Part shown: one piece after another, positions 1-8,677 of the stretch
Layout of the letters: each line of letters opens with the position of its first letter
Position numbering within the stretch: the stretch's first letter is position 1
Origin: Pseudomonas sp. CFBP13508
GTDB lineage: Bacteria; Pseudomonadota; Gammaproteobacteria; Pseudomonadales; Pseudomonadaceae
DNA length: 64,000 nt
NCBI RefSeq assembly: GCF_005233515.1
Contig: NZ_QFZZ01000008.1
Span: 62,001 to 126,000 of the forward strand
Direction of reading: 5' to 3'
The notes under the pieces: model-generated
Databases searched by the model: none
The model's input: the letters and a program-made list of their open reading frames with translations, nothing else
What the model was told of the DNA's origin: nothing
Made by a program: the position numbers and the translations under genes

Positions 1-800
1 CCTTCGTGCTCCAGCGTGCTGCCGATCAAAATATGACCGTCACGGCGGGGGATCGCATATCGTCCCTTGGCCAGCACCATGCTCGGTAAAAAATCAGCCG
101 CGCACTTATAAAGAATCATCTGGCCTTTGACCGGCTCGACCGGCAGCGACAGGTTCAGCGTCTTGAGCAGATCACCGCTCCACGCCCCCGCTGTCAGCAC
201 AATCTGGTCGCCGTTGATCACGCCCGTCGGAGTCTGCACGCCGACCACGCGCTCGCCCTCGCGGACGAAGCCACTGACTTCGCATTGTTCATGAATCGTC
301 ACGTTCGGCAGCGCCAGCAGCGCGGCTTTCAGCGATTTGACCAGCCGTGGATTGCGCACGTTGGCGACATCGGCCATGTAGATCGCCCGGCTGAAACCGC
401 TGCCGAGCACCCGCACCGCGTCATGCGCCGCCGAGATATCCACAGCCCGCAGCGGGCGGTTTTCCCGCTCGGCCCAGGCCAGGGCTTCGGCTTCATCGTC
501 CAGGTCGAGCCAGTACAGACCGGTGGTGTGCACTTCAGGATCAACCTCGGTGTCAGCAAACAAGCGCTGGCCAAGCTGTGGATAAAAATCCTGCGACCAA
601 TGCGCCAGTGCGGTGACTGCCGGACTGTAGCGCCACGGGTACAACGGCGAAACGATGCCGCCGCCAGCCCAGGATGATTCCTGGCCGACATTCGAGCGAT
701 CCAGCAGCACTACGCTGCGCACTTCGGAGGCAAGATTGTAGGCAGTGAGCAGGCCAATCACCCCGCCACCGACAATCACCACTTGCTGTTGCCTGGTCAT
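1..800 (-). CDS. thiO: FAD-dependent glycine/D-amino-acid oxidase ThiO (5' part, runs off the window)
   Basis: The N-terminus carries a Rossmann FAD motif, VVIVGGGVIGLLTAYNLA, within the first 25 residues. The DAO-fold body follows, with segments such as GQESSWAGGGIVSPLYPWRY and the late motif GRYAIPRRDGHILIGSTLE. ThiO oxidises glycine to the imine used to build the thiazole of thiamine. In Pseudomonas it sits next to the minor-pilin cluster, as here. Start is the ATG at 800. About 266 codons are visible and the C-terminus lies left of base 1. A more general D-amino-acid oxidase role cannot be excluded. Confidence 0.85.
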   Translation of the reverse strand, partial: MTRQQQVVIVGGGVIGLLTAYNLASEVRSVVLLDRSNVGQESSWAGGGIVSPLYPWRYSPAVTALAHWSQDFYPQLGQRLFADTEVDPEVHTTGLYWLDLDDEAEALAWAERENRPLRAVDISAAHDAVRVLGSGFSRAIYMADVANVRNPRLVKSLKAALLALPNVTIHEQCEVSGFVREGERVVGVQTPTGVINGDQIVLTAGAWSGDLLKTLNLSLPVEPVKGQMILYKCAADFLPSMVLAKGRYAIPRRDGHILIGSTLEHE

Positions 801-814
801 GTTTGATCCAACCG

Positions 815-850
815 TAAAAAAGACAGTGGGCGCAAAAGGCGCCCGAAAAA
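815..850 (-). terminator. Rho-independent terminator of the pilin operon
   Basis: The arms GGGCGC (828-833) and GCGCCC (839-844) form a perfect 6-bp stem with a 5-nt loop. On the minus strand it is followed within four bases by a T-rich run. It lies just after the pilE stop and before the thiO start. Confidence 0.6.
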
Positions 851-857
851 GAATGCG

Positions 858-1259
858 TCAGCGGCCCCAGCAATCCTTGGCGGTCACTCCGGTGGTCGCG
901 TTGTTCATGCTTCGCACGCCAGTGTTGGTCAGGGTGAAATCCCCGCACTTGTCGGTCGCCATGGCCGAGCCGGTTTTACGCACCGCAGTCAGCACAAAGG
1001 TCTGGTCGGTCAGCGTCGGGGTGATGGTGTAGAAATCATTGCCCGTGCTCAGCCCGGTGACGCCGGTGTAGACATTGTTGCGGGTATAGAAGCGTTCGAG
1101 GGTCTGCGCCTGCTCCGAGAGCAGCGAGACTACTTCGGCGCGACGGCCCTTCTTCACGTATTCGTTGTAGCTGGGAATGCTGATGGTGAGGATGATCCCG
1201 ATAATCGCGATGACGATCATGATCTCGATCAGGGTAAAGCCTCGGCTGGATCTGCGCAT
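858..1259 (-). CDS. pilE: Type IV minor pilin PilE
   Basis: The 133-residue protein starts MRRSSRGFTLIEIMIVIAI, a class III prepilin signal. PilD would cut after G7 and methylate F8, and the conserved Glu5 of the mature protein is present (E12). A hydrophobic alpha-1 helix follows, then a short pilin head with two C-terminal cysteines (KCGDF and DCWGR) that probably form the D-loop disulfide. It is last in the minor-pilin operon, 15 bp after pilY1. PilE joins PilV, PilW, PilX, FimU and PilY1 in the priming complex at the pilus tip. In P. aeruginosa a small pilY2 gene lies between pilY1 and pilE; it is absent here. Confidence 0.9.
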   Translation of the reverse strand: MRRSSRGFTLIEIMIVIAIIGIILTISIPSYNEYVKKGRRAEVVSLLSEQAQTLERFYTRNNVYTGVTGLSTGNDFYTITPTLTDQTFVLTAVRKTGSAMATDKCGDFTLTNTGVRSMNNATTGVTAKDCWGR

Positions 1260-1274
1260 GCCTCAAATTCTCGC

Positions 1275-4200
1275 TTACTGGATTTGTCGCCACATGATAC
1301 GACGGCTGCCGCCGCCACCCTTTTCCACAATGACCGTGACCGCGCCGCTGGTGTCAGTCGTGCCCTTGCGCTCGCCGTTAGCGGAGATGAAGTTCAGGGT
1401 CGGAATGCCGCCGGTAAAAATCACGCCGCTGGATATCGTATCGTTGCTGTCGACTAAACGGTCGCCGGTGGTGTCGATCACGGCATAGTTGAGCATCTTA
1501 CCGTTGAACGCATCCAGTTCGACCAACCTGCCCGTACCAAAGCTCGAACAAGGGTCAGTGGTATCGACGCTGGCAGTGGTGAAAACAACTCGCCCTAAAA
1601 CAATACTGGCTTGGTTGATCACGCGCTCACCAGTCAGCACGTTGTTATACACCAGCGGCAGATACCAGCCTTTCTCTGCCGGATAGGTCGTTTCATTCTG
1701 GCTGGTGGTCAGGAACTGCCCGGAACTGCCGGAGAACGAGCCGGTTATCGCCTGCGCCTGCAAACTGCTGACGGTGATTTGCCCGGCACCACCCTCTGCA
1801 TCCCAGATCGAATAGAACGCCTGCAGATCCTTGTTGCTCTTGTCGGCAGTCTCGTTGAACTTGCCGGTGCCAAAGAACACTTGCTTGCCGCCCTGCGGAT
1901 TATCCGCCAGCAGCGGTTGCGCAGTAATCGGCTGCGTTGCCCCACCCGGGGCTGTAAACAAAGGCTTGCCGGCAAACGCCACGCCCCAGCTTTCTGCCCC
2001 GGGTGCGCTCAAGTCGAATTTCCACATACGCCCCTTCAGGTCACCAGCGTAGGCAGCCTGCACCACGTTCGAGGAATTGACCCTGAGTTTTACCGAAGAC
2101 AGACCGTTGCTGGTTTCCGTGCTGTCGATGACGATTTTCCTGATCAGCGAACCATCCATTGCATCCAGTACATACAAAGCCGCAACCCCCGAATTGCTGC
2201 CGTAGCCGTTGGCGATGAATGTCGCCCAGCGACCATTGGCCAAGCGTGCCACTTCCGGACGGGCGTAGGCGTAACCCAGATCATTGAAAGCATTCGACGC
2301 ATTGGCCGTGGCCGGCGCACTGACTTCCCACAGTGCCTTGATCACGTTACCTGCCGAGGCATCGAACAGCTGCAACCCATAGAAGGTTTTGCCACCCGCC
2401 CCCGTTCCGCCAATGGCCAGGGTTTTCCAGGTAGTGCCGGCCTGCGCATCGAACACGCCGACCTGACCGTCCACGAGAAACTTGTGGCTGACGCCGTTGA
2501 CGTAGTTGGTGTCCGCGATCAGACGCAAGGAAGGCAGCACGCTGGAGGGCATGTAGGCATAACGGCGAGTGCCGTTCGCCGAATTGATCACGTTGACGAA
2601 ACCGTCGTTGGCGTTCACCACCAGGCTGGTATTCATGTTCGCAGCCTTGGTGGTCAGGTAGTTGGTGTAACTGCTGTCACCCGTCAGATCGGATGCGGTC
2701 TTGTCCGAAGGCGACGCGAGTACCAGCGGCGAATTGATGATGTCGCCGAGCAGCGCAGTGCGCACTTTGAGCCCGGCCTTGTTGGTCCCCTTGCTCCACT
2801 CCACCAGATCATTGCCGTTGATTCCGGTAGGCAATCCCTGATTCAGCGTAGTCTGCTGTGTCGGGGAAAAGTTGAGGAGTGCCAGGGCAATTGGCGTATT
2901 GCTCAACGTGTTCCATGACTGAAAAGTCGGCGCGGTGGCAGAGGGCACGATAGTGGTGTCGGTCGACCATTGCGCCGCCGAGGTATTCACCGTGCCTGTC
3001 GAGGTAAAGCCGAACGACCTGATCGTGCCGCGCCAATCCTTGGGATCGTAAGTGGTCTGGTAAAAACTGCTGCCACTGGTCAAGGTGCTGCTGCTGGCGA
3101 CGCCGGCACCACCGGAGCCGGCCTTGGAAGTGATATCGCTCAGTGCTGACGATAACGCCGCATTGAGCCCGGAGCTGTCGGTCGCCTGGTAATACCTGCC
3201 CTGCCCGTAACTGGCGGCGTCGGACAACATGTCATTATCCGCAGCGAAGCCAACCGTATAGGTGTTCATGTACTGCCTGGGAAAATCCACTGCGTTCCAG
3301 CTTTTGCCGGCGGCGTCGGTGCCGGTCGAGCGCATGTCGATGTCGAAGGCGAATTTGGCAATGTCATCCAGATACAGCGTGTCACCTTCGCCGTCACCGT
3401 TGAGGTTGTCGCCATCGTTATTCACGCCATCCCAGTTCGGTAAGCGACTGCCTCCCAGCGGATCGTTGGTCGGGAAGGTACGGTCATAGGTCGGCAAGCC
3501 ATCGGTAATCACCACGCCGTAGTTTTTCTGGCAGCGATATTGAATCGGGCTGCTATAGGTCGCCGGCGTGCCGTTGTAGTAAGGCGCCAGACCACGCATG
3601 TAGCGGGTGACTTCGTAGTAGCTCTCGGCCAACGGCGTATTGGCGACTGCGTTCAAGCCATTGATCGATGAAATCAGCGCGTTGTAGTTCGTGTCCGCCT
3701 GGGCTTGGGTCACGCTGCCGGTCACCGGCGACAGGTCGGTGATCGAGCGGGCAATGAAGCCGCCATTGCCCGGGTTGGTGCTGGTGGCCGGATTGAACGT
3801 CGACAGGCCCATGCGCAAGGTGCGGTTGCTGCTCACCAGTGCGGTGGAAACGTTGCGCGCGACGTTCATCCGGTAATCGTTGGGAATCGCCCCGGTGGTG
3901 AAGTCGCGGGTGCCGTTGCTGATGGCCAGGCTGACTATGTAGGAAATGTAATCGGCGGAATACCGAGTGTTCTCGTTGCCTACGGGGTCGGGGAGCTTGA
4001 GGCACAACGGCGCCACGCTGTTGTTGTAGAACGCATAGGCGCCTCCCGAGCAACCGGAAGTCGGCAGGCTCGATAGAAACACCAAGTCGCCGGTAATCTG
4101 CGGCGCATTGAGTGCAGAGCACAAGCCGAGGAACGCATTGCACTGCCGGGCGGGAGTGCGGTTGACGTTAGGGTTGAATTCGGCGGCGTAGATGATGCTG

Positions 4201-4370
4201 TTCATGCTCCCCGAATCATCGATCAGCAGCATCACGTTCGGCGCCACCGCTGCCGCGCTCAGCAATGGCGAATCAGACGGCGTGAAGGCCCAGGCCGGCG
4301 CCGCCAGATAGAAACTCAGCAGCATGCCGACCAGCAACGAGGCGCCGTGCTCAATACTTCGCATAGACAC
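1275..4370 (-). CDS. pilY1: Type IV pilus tip adhesin / biogenesis protein PilY1
   Basis: The protein has 1031 residues, shorter than the roughly 1160 of P. aeruginosa PilY1. A Sec signal peptide covers about residues 1-28. A von Willebrand A-like domain opens with the MIDAS motif DDSGS (51-55). An Asp-rich insertion (NNDGDNLNGDGEGD) may bind calcium. The C-terminal half has PilY1 beta-propeller features (for example YGLQLFDASAG and GTGKFNETADKSN), and a second acidic loop, DTTGDRLVDSND, lies near the C-terminus. PilY1 is exported, sits at the pilus tip and influences adhesion, mechanosensing and retraction. The start overlaps the pilX 3' end, so translation is probably coupled. Confidence 0.93.
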   Translation of the reverse strand: MSMRSIEHGASLLVGMLLSFYLAAPAWAFTPSDSPLLSAAAVAPNVMLLIDDSGSMNSIIYAAEFNPNVNRTPARQCNAFLGLCSALNAPQITGDLVFLSSLPTSGCSGGAYAFYNNSVAPLCLKLPDPVGNENTRYSADYISYIVSLAISNGTRDFTTGAIPNDYRMNVARNVSTALVSSNRTLRMGLSTFNPATSTNPGNGGFIARSITDLSPVTGSVTQAQADTNYNALISSINGLNAVANTPLAESYYEVTRYMRGLAPYYNGTPATYSSPIQYRCQKNYGVVITDGLPTYDRTFPTNDPLGGSRLPNWDGVNNDGDNLNGDGEGDTLYLDDIAKFAFDIDMRSTGTDAAGKSWNAVDFPRQYMNTYTVGFAADNDMLSDAASYGQGRYYQATDSSGLNAALSSALSDITSKAGSGGAGVASSSTLTSGSSFYQTTYDPKDWRGTIRSFGFTSTGTVNTSAAQWSTDTTIVPSATAPTFQSWNTLSNTPIALALLNFSPTQQTTLNQGLPTGINGNDLVEWSKGTNKAGLKVRTALLGDIINSPLVLASPSDKTASDLTGDSSYTNYLTTKAANMNTSLVVNANDGFVNVINSANGTRRYAYMPSSVLPSLRLIADTNYVNGVSHKFLVDGQVGVFDAQAGTTWKTLAIGGTGAGGKTFYGLQLFDASAGNVIKALWEVSAPATANASNAFNDLGYAYARPEVARLANGRWATFIANGYGSNSGVAALYVLDAMDGSLIRKIVIDSTETSNGLSSVKLRVNSSNVVQAAYAGDLKGRMWKFDLSAPGAESWGVAFAGKPLFTAPGGATQPITAQPLLADNPQGGKQVFFGTGKFNETADKSNKDLQAFYSIWDAEGGAGQITVSSLQAQAITGSFSGSSGQFLTTSQNETTYPAEKGWYLPLVYNNVLTGERVINQASIVLGRVVFTTASVDTTDPCSSFGTGRLVELDAFNGKMLNYAVIDTTGDRLVDSNDTISSGVIFTGGIPTLNFISANGERKGTTDTSGAVTVIVEKGGGGSRRIMWRQIQ

Positions 4371-4845
4371 TCTCCACCACGCTACGCGAATTGCCGGCGA
4401 TGCCGACCGCAGTGACTCGATACAAGGTTGCCGAGGTGTTGCTCGGCACGTTCACCGCCGTCAGGGTCGTGCCGATGTTCTGCACGCCATAAAAGCCATT
4501 ACCGGCAGCGATCCAGGTCACCCCGGAGGTCGAATTGAAACCTGCCGAGCTGACCGATAACGATTCCGCCGGCGGCAGACATTGGCTCGTGCCGCTGCAC
4601 ACCGCCAACGAATAACTGTCCAGTTGCACCGCGCTTTCGCCGATCCGCAATGCTGCTTCGGCCGCCTGAAACGATTGATTGCGCAGGCTGACGCTGCCGG
4701 CCATTTTCTCTTGCAGGTTGGCGCTCTGCATCGAGGACAAACCGATCAATGTCAGCAACAGCAGAAACACTAGGCTGACCAACAAGACCATGCCGCGCTG
4801 GGCCTGACGTTGCTGCAAGGAAATCCTCATCGCCGCCCCCCTCAT
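4351..4845 (-). CDS. pilX: Type IV minor pilin PilX
   Basis: The gene encodes 164 residues from the ATG at 4845, whose ATGA overlaps the pilW stop; a second ATG lies at 4830. The prepilin motif is QRGMVLLVSLVFLLLLTLIG. Cleavage after the Gly would give a mature protein without the usual Glu5, as in the GspK-like pseudopilins that cap pili. The body contains two cysteines (VCSGTSQC). It is part of the fimU-pilV-pilW-pilX-pilY1-pilE operon and belongs to the tip priming complex. The reading frame stays open far upstream of 4845, but that part is pilW antisense-frame coding and not PilX. Confidence 0.88.
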   Translation of the reverse strand: MRGAAMRISLQQRQAQRGMVLLVSLVFLLLLTLIGLSSMQSANLQEKMAGSVSLRNQSFQAAEAALRIGESAVQLDSYSLAVCSGTSQCLPPAESLSVSSAGFNSTSGVTWIAAGNGFYGVQNIGTTLTAVNVPSNTSATLYRVTAVGIAGNSRSVVESVYAKY

Positions 4846-5555
4846 GGCAAGCGATTGCGCAATGCCGCAACCACGTTGAAGGTTTGATTGCGCACCCGAT
4901 TGTTCGGGTCGGTGAGGGTCAGGCTCAGGCGCACACTGCGGATGCGCGCGGGATCGCCAGGGTTGCTGCTGTAGGTCGAGGCTGCGACGTCGGTCGCCGA
5001 GCTGGCCAGGCCGAAGGTGACGTTGAAGGCGCTGACATTGTTCACCAGCACTTGCTGCGCCGGATTGCCGCTGCCGGTGCCCATGAGAATCTGGTTGTGA
5101 CTGAAGCTGTAGATCAGACGCCGGATCGGGAACGCGATCTGCCCCGTGGTCGGGCTGCGCAATCCGCTGTAGGCGACCGCGCTGTTGCGGCAATCGGAAA
5201 TCACCGTCCAGGTCGGCGTTCCCCCGCCGCTGCCGACATCGGCGGTGACCAGGGTCAGCTTGAGACTGGCGTTGTCCCAGTTGATCGGAGTGAGTTGCGC
5301 AGTGTTGAAATCCCCTGCTGAGCTGGAGTCGACGATGGTGCCGAGGCAGCCGAACATGCCGACCATACGGATTTCCTGAATCATTTTGCTGAGGACGAAG
5401 CGCGCGTCTTCCTGCATCGCCGCGGCGCTGTTCTGACTGACGTAAGTGTTTTTTGCGGCGATGAAAATCTGCACCACACCGAGTACGAAGATCAACCCTA
5501 AAGCCAGAGCAATCAGCAACTCGATCAGGCCGAAACCACGGTTGCAGCGCTTCAT
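4842..5555 (-). CDS. pilW: Type IV minor pilin PilW
   Basis: The 237-residue protein has the prepilin leader MKRCNRGFGLIELLIALALG, with cleavage after G7 and Glu5 of the mature chain at E12. PilW is larger than most pilins, and a long variable head follows the helix, with cysteines at GMFGCLG and SDCRN. Both ends overlap the neighbours by 4 nt (ATGA with pilV upstream and pilX downstream), which indicates translational coupling. It is a component of the minor-pilin and PilY1 priming complex. Confidence 0.9.
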   Translation of the reverse strand: MKRCNRGFGLIELLIALALGLIFVLGVVQIFIAAKNTYVSQNSAAAMQEDARFVLSKMIQEIRMVGMFGCLGTIVDSSSAGDFNTAQLTPINWDNASLKLTLVTADVGSGGGTPTWTVISDCRNSAVAYSGLRSPTTGQIAFPIRRLIYSFSHNQILMGTGSGNPAQQVLVNNVSAFNVTFGLASSATDVAASTYSSNPGDPARIRSVRLSLTLTDPNNRVRNQTFNVVAALRNRLP

Positions 5556-6001
5556 GGTGTCGCCACCGGATCGACCGCCGCCCGGCTGGTCAGGACGAAA
5601 CTGCGCTGGGCACTTGCAGCGTTCGCCGCGCGCGCGTCGCTCCAGGTAATGGTGATTGTGTAGACCCGTTGATTGAGGGTGATGCTGCCTGTCGCGGTCG
5701 GGCCGCCGAAGTTGGCGATGTTGGTGGTGAAGTCGTAGAGGTCCTGGTCCCGCGCATTACTGAGATTGCCCGAGGTCGGTGGCGTGACGGTGTAGTTGGC
5801 GCCGGAATTGGCGCGGATGCGATCCATCATGTCATAGGCGATGAAGCTGGCCTGACTGGTCATCCGCGAACTGTCGGTGTACTTCAGCGCATTGAGCTGC
5901 ACCGCCGCTGCACCCAACAGCCCGACGGTCAGAATCAGCAGCGCGACCAGCACTTCGATCAGCGTCATGCCCTCCTGTGCGTTTTTGCTCCCTGCCCTCA
6001 T
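5552..6001 (-). CDS. pilV: Type IV minor pilin PilV
   Basis: The gene encodes 149 residues from the ATG at 6001, which overlaps the fimU stop by 4 nt. The leader is MRAGSKNAQEGMTLIEVLVA, with cleavage after G11 and E16 as Glu5 of the mature chain. The region DDMMDRIRANS-like (here YDMMDRIRANSGANY) is typical of PilV. An upstream ATG at 6040 would add 13 residues that overlap fimU coding and is less likely. Confidence 0.9.
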   Translation of the reverse strand: MRAGSKNAQEGMTLIEVLVALLILTVGLLGAAAVQLNALKYTDSSRMTSQASFIAYDMMDRIRANSGANYTVTPPTSGNLSNARDQDLYDFTTNIANFGGPTATGSITLNQRVYTITITWSDARAANAASAQRSFVLTSRAAVDPVATP

Positions 6002-6471
6002 CCGCAATTTCCACCCAGTTGAATGCGTCCGTTCAAACACACGTTCAGCGTCCTGCTTTGCGTGCCCAGCGTGTAACCGATGACCACCGCCGTCGACGGT
6101 GCCGCCAGACCGCCGAGGTTGTTGAAATCCAGTGCGGTCACTCCTGAGGGTAGTGTCAGAATCGCGCCGCTGCTCATCTCTGGAACAACCCGCAACACAT
6201 TGGCCGGATTGCCAGTGCTGTCGTAGACCGCCAGCTCACCGGTCCAGACACTGCCGCCAGCGGTCGGACGCAATCGCGTGGTCACGCCGCGATTGATCGC
6301 CTCGAGGCGGGCGAAATTGATCGCCCGCTGCAAGTCGCCGACTTCGGTATCTGCCTTGCTGCTCTGGATCGTACGGGTAAAGGCCGGCACCGCCAGCGTG
6401 ATCAGTATCAGGAACACCGCAATGGCGACCAGCAACTCGACCAGCGTGAAACCTTTTGTACGAAGATCCAT
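5998..6471 (-). CDS. fimU: GspH/FimT-type minor pilin, FimU
   Basis: The gene encodes 157 residues from the ATG at 6471. The leader is MDLRTKGFTLVELLVAIAVF, with cleavage after G7 and Glu5 of the mature chain at E12. The GspH-like body contains ARLEAINRGV, and a C-terminal Cys pair is present (NVCLNGRIQLGGNC). It is the first gene of the minor-pilin operon, the position FimU holds in P. aeruginosa. FimT and FimU are similar, so the exact name rests on position. Confidence 0.8.
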   Translation of the reverse strand: MDLRTKGFTLVELLVAIAVFLILITLAVPAFTRTIQSSKADTEVGDLQRAINFARLEAINRGVTTRLRPTAGGSVWTGELAVYDSTGNPANVLRVVPEMSSGAILTLPSGVTALDFNNLGGLAAPSTAVVIGYTLGTQSRTLNVCLNGRIQLGGNCG

Positions 6472-6601
6472 CGGTGCCCTCCGTTGCCGTCGGCTATACC
6501 TGCTCTTACACGCTAGAACATTCGCTCGGCACCCGCCGACTGATTTGCCCTGCGCGGCGCACGGAATGCGCCGCTCACACCATTCCACGGAGGGATTTTT
6601 C

Positions 6602-7171
6602 ATGCCGCAACACGGTTTCAGCCTGATTGAACTGCTTATGGGACTGGCGATTGGCGCAATTGTTCTGCTGCTGGTCAGCCCGGCGTTCGCCACGCTCAGG
6701 CAAGCGACTCAACGCGATCACGCCGCGCAGTCGCTGCTCGAAGGCATCCGCCACGCTCGCACACTGGCGATCACACACAATCAGAGCGTGGTGATCCATG
6801 GCATCGACGGCGACTGGAGTCAGGGTTGGCGGATCATTCTGGATCGAAGCGGCAAGGGGCCGGAGGACAGCAGCAATCCGCTGCTGGTTGAACGCGCCAG
6901 AGAGGCGAAGGTGCCGATTGTCGGCAACTGGTGGGTGAGCCGCTATGTGCGGTTCAGTCATTTGGGGCAGCCGCTGATGCCGGGGCGGCGATTTCAGGCG
7001 GGGACGATACACGTCTGCTCGCCGCGCGAACCGGTCAGCCAGCGGCAGATCGTGCTGGCGGCGACCGGTCGCGTGCGCCTGAACAGTCAGGAAACCGAGC
7101 AGGCGCTGTGCGACAAAGGCAGAAGCGTCAGATCGAACGGACGCGCAGCTCTTTCGGCATCGAGAACGTGA
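6602..7171 (+). CDS. fimT: FimT-like GspH-family pseudopilin, divergent from the pilin operon
   Basis: The gene encodes 189 residues from the ATG at 6602, preceded by GGAGGG. The leader is MPQHGFSLIELLMGLAIG, with cleavage after G5 and Glu5 of the mature chain at E10. The GspH motifs GIRHARTLAITHNQ and CSPREPVSQRQIVLAATGRV are present. In P. aeruginosa fimT is co-oriented with fimU; here it is divergent and faces ispH. The last 14 codons lie antisense to the ispH 3' end, so the extreme C-terminus could be a stop-loss extension. FimT homologues are implicated in pilus biogenesis and, in some species, DNA uptake. Confidence 0.8.
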   Translation: MPQHGFSLIELLMGLAIGAIVLLLVSPAFATLRQATQRDHAAQSLLEGIRHARTLAITHNQSVVIHGIDGDWSQGWRIILDRSGKGPEDSSNPLLVERAREAKVPIVGNWWVSRYVRFSHLGQPLMPGRRFQAGTIHVCSPREPVSQRQIVLAATGRVRLNSQETEQALCDKGRSVRSNGRAALSASRT

Positions 7172-8072
7172 TGTTCTCCTCACGGCCAGCCAGCTCGTCG
7201 GCACCAGTCGCGCCCCAGGCCTGCAATTGCTGAATCACGCCCCGGACCAGCACTTCCGGCGCCGAGGCGCCAGCGGTAATGCCGATGCGCTCGACGCCGT
7301 CGAACCAGCTCTGTTGCAGGTCCTCGGCACCGTCGATCAGGTACGCCGGGGTCGCCATGCGCTCAGCCAGTTCACGCAGACGGTTGGAGTTGGAGCTGTT
7401 CGGGCTGCCCACCACCAGTACCACGTCGCACTCGTCGGCCAGCTGCTTGACGGCGTCCTGGCGGTTTTGTGTGGCGTAGCAGATGTCGTCCTTGCGCGGA
7501 CCACCAATGGCCGGGAAGCGCGTGCGCAGGGCATCGATAACGCGGCTGGTGTCGTCCATCGACAACGTGGTCTGGGTGACGAAGGCGAGTCTTTCCGGAT
7601 CGCGCACCTGCAATTCGGCCACGTCCTTCTCGTCTTCGACAAGGTAGATCGCGCCGCCATTGCTCGCATCGTACTGGCCCATGGTGCCTTCGACTTCCGG
7701 GTGACCGGCGTGGCCGATCAGGATGCACTCGCGACCGTCGCGGCTGTATTTGGCGACTTCGATGTGCACCTTGGTGACCAGCGGGCAGGTTGCATCGAAG
7801 ACTTTCAGGCCACGACCGGCGGCTTCGTTGCGCACGGCTTGCGAAACACCGTGGGCGCTGAAGATGACGATCACGTCATCGGGTACCTGATCGAGCTCTT
7901 CGACGAAAATCGCGCCACGGCTGCGCAGGTCTTCGACGACGAACTTGTTGTGCACCACTTCGTGACGCACATAGATCGGCGGCCCGAAGACTTCCAGGGC
8001 GCGGTTGACGATTTCGATCGCCCGGTCCACACCGGCGCAGAAGCCACGGGGGTTGGCGAGTTTGATTTGCAT
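7128..8072 (-). CDS. ispH: 4-hydroxy-3-methylbut-2-enyl diphosphate reductase IspH (LytB)
   Basis: The 314-residue protein is of family length and starts MQIKLANPRGFCAGVDRA; Cys12 is the first 4Fe-4S ligand. The second is in DATCPLVTKVH and the third in ICYATQNRQ. It also has the substrate loop SSNSNRLRE. IspH makes IPP and DMAPP in the last step of the MEP isoprenoid pathway in the cytosol. The start is the ATG at 8072; the frame stays open upstream through a REP unit, which is not coding. It lies downstream of fkpB, lspA, ileS and ribF on the same strand but after a REPIN, so it may be read with them. Confidence 0.97.
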   Translation of the reverse strand: MQIKLANPRGFCAGVDRAIEIVNRALEVFGPPIYVRHEVVHNKFVVEDLRSRGAIFVEELDQVPDDVIVIFSAHGVSQAVRNEAAGRGLKVFDATCPLVTKVHIEVAKYSRDGRECILIGHAGHPEVEGTMGQYDASNGGAIYLVEDEKDVAELQVRDPERLAFVTQTTLSMDDTSRVIDALRTRFPAIGGPRKDDICYATQNRQDAVKQLADECDVVLVVGSPNSSNSNRLRELAERMATPAYLIDGAEDLQQSWFDGVERIGITAGASAPEVLVRGVIQQLQAWGATGADELAGREENITFSMPKELRVRSI

Positions 8073-8115
8073 GCTGTGCCTCGTGTCTTGCGCGCGAAAA
8101 CAATGGAAAACAGAC

Positions 8116-8205
8116 TGTGGGAGCGAGCCTGCTCGCGAAGGGGCCATCACCTGCAACATTTCTGTTGGTTGACACACCGCTTTCGCGAGCAGGCTCGCTC
8201 CCACA
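8116..8205. repeat. REPIN: inverted pair of REP sequences (90 nt)
   Basis: The left arm is TGTGGGAGCGAGCCTGCTCG and the right arm is its inverse complement ending CTCGCTCCCACA; a diverged centre separates them. It is intergenic, between ispH and fkpB. Confidence 0.9.
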
Positions 8206-8224
8206 TTTGACCTTATACAGTCAG

Positions 8225-8677
8225 TTATAGCGCTTTGACGGAAATGATTTCCACATCAAAGGTCAGCGTCTTGCCGGCCAGCGGGTGGTTGAAGTCGACG
8301 GTCACTTGCGTGTCGTCGAACTCTTTCACCACACCTGGCAATTCAGTATTGGCCGCATCGTTGAAGATCACCAGCAGACCCGGCGACAACTCCATGTCGG
8401 TGAACTGCGAACGCGGGATGGTCTGCACGTTCTGCGGGTTCGGCTGACCGAAAGCGTTTTCCGGCTCGACGGTCAGAGTGCGCTTGTCGCCGGCCTTGAA
8501 GCCGAACAGGGCGGCTTCGAAACCCGGCAGCAGGTTGCCGTCGCCGACCTTGAAGGTTGCCGGCGCCTTGTCGAAGGTACTGTCGACGGTGTCACCGTTT
8601 TCCAGGCGCAAGGCAAAGTGCAGCGTAACTTCGGTGTTCTGGCCGATGCGTTGCTCAGTCGATAGCGGTTCAGTCAT
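8225..8677 (-). CDS. fkpB: FKBP-type peptidyl-prolyl cis-trans isomerase (SlpA/FkpB)
   Basis: The gene encodes 150 residues from the ATG at 8677. The SlyD/SlpA-like FKBP fold is shown by LENGDTVDSTFDKAPATFKV, GNLLPGFEAALFGFKAGD and DFNHPLAGKTLTFDVEI. These enzymes isomerise proline peptide bonds and act as small chaperones. The start overlaps the lspA 3' end by 8 nt, the lspA-fkpB-ispH arrangement common in gamma-proteobacteria. The frame extends upstream but those codons belong to lspA in another frame. Confidence 0.93.
   Translation of the reverse strand: MTEPLSTEQRIGQNTEVTLHFALRLENGDTVDSTFDKAPATFKVGDGNLLPGFEAALFGFKAGDKRTLTVEPENAFGQPNPQNVQTIPRSQFTDMELSPGLLVIFNDAANTELPGVVKEFDDTQVTVDFNHPLAGKTLTFDVEIISVKAL

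Noticed and set aside
8072..8204. N-terminal extension of IspH by 44 codons
   Set aside because: The extension translates the REPIN (MGASLLAKAVCQ type peptide). Similar peptides arise at other REPs in the window, showing they are not genic.
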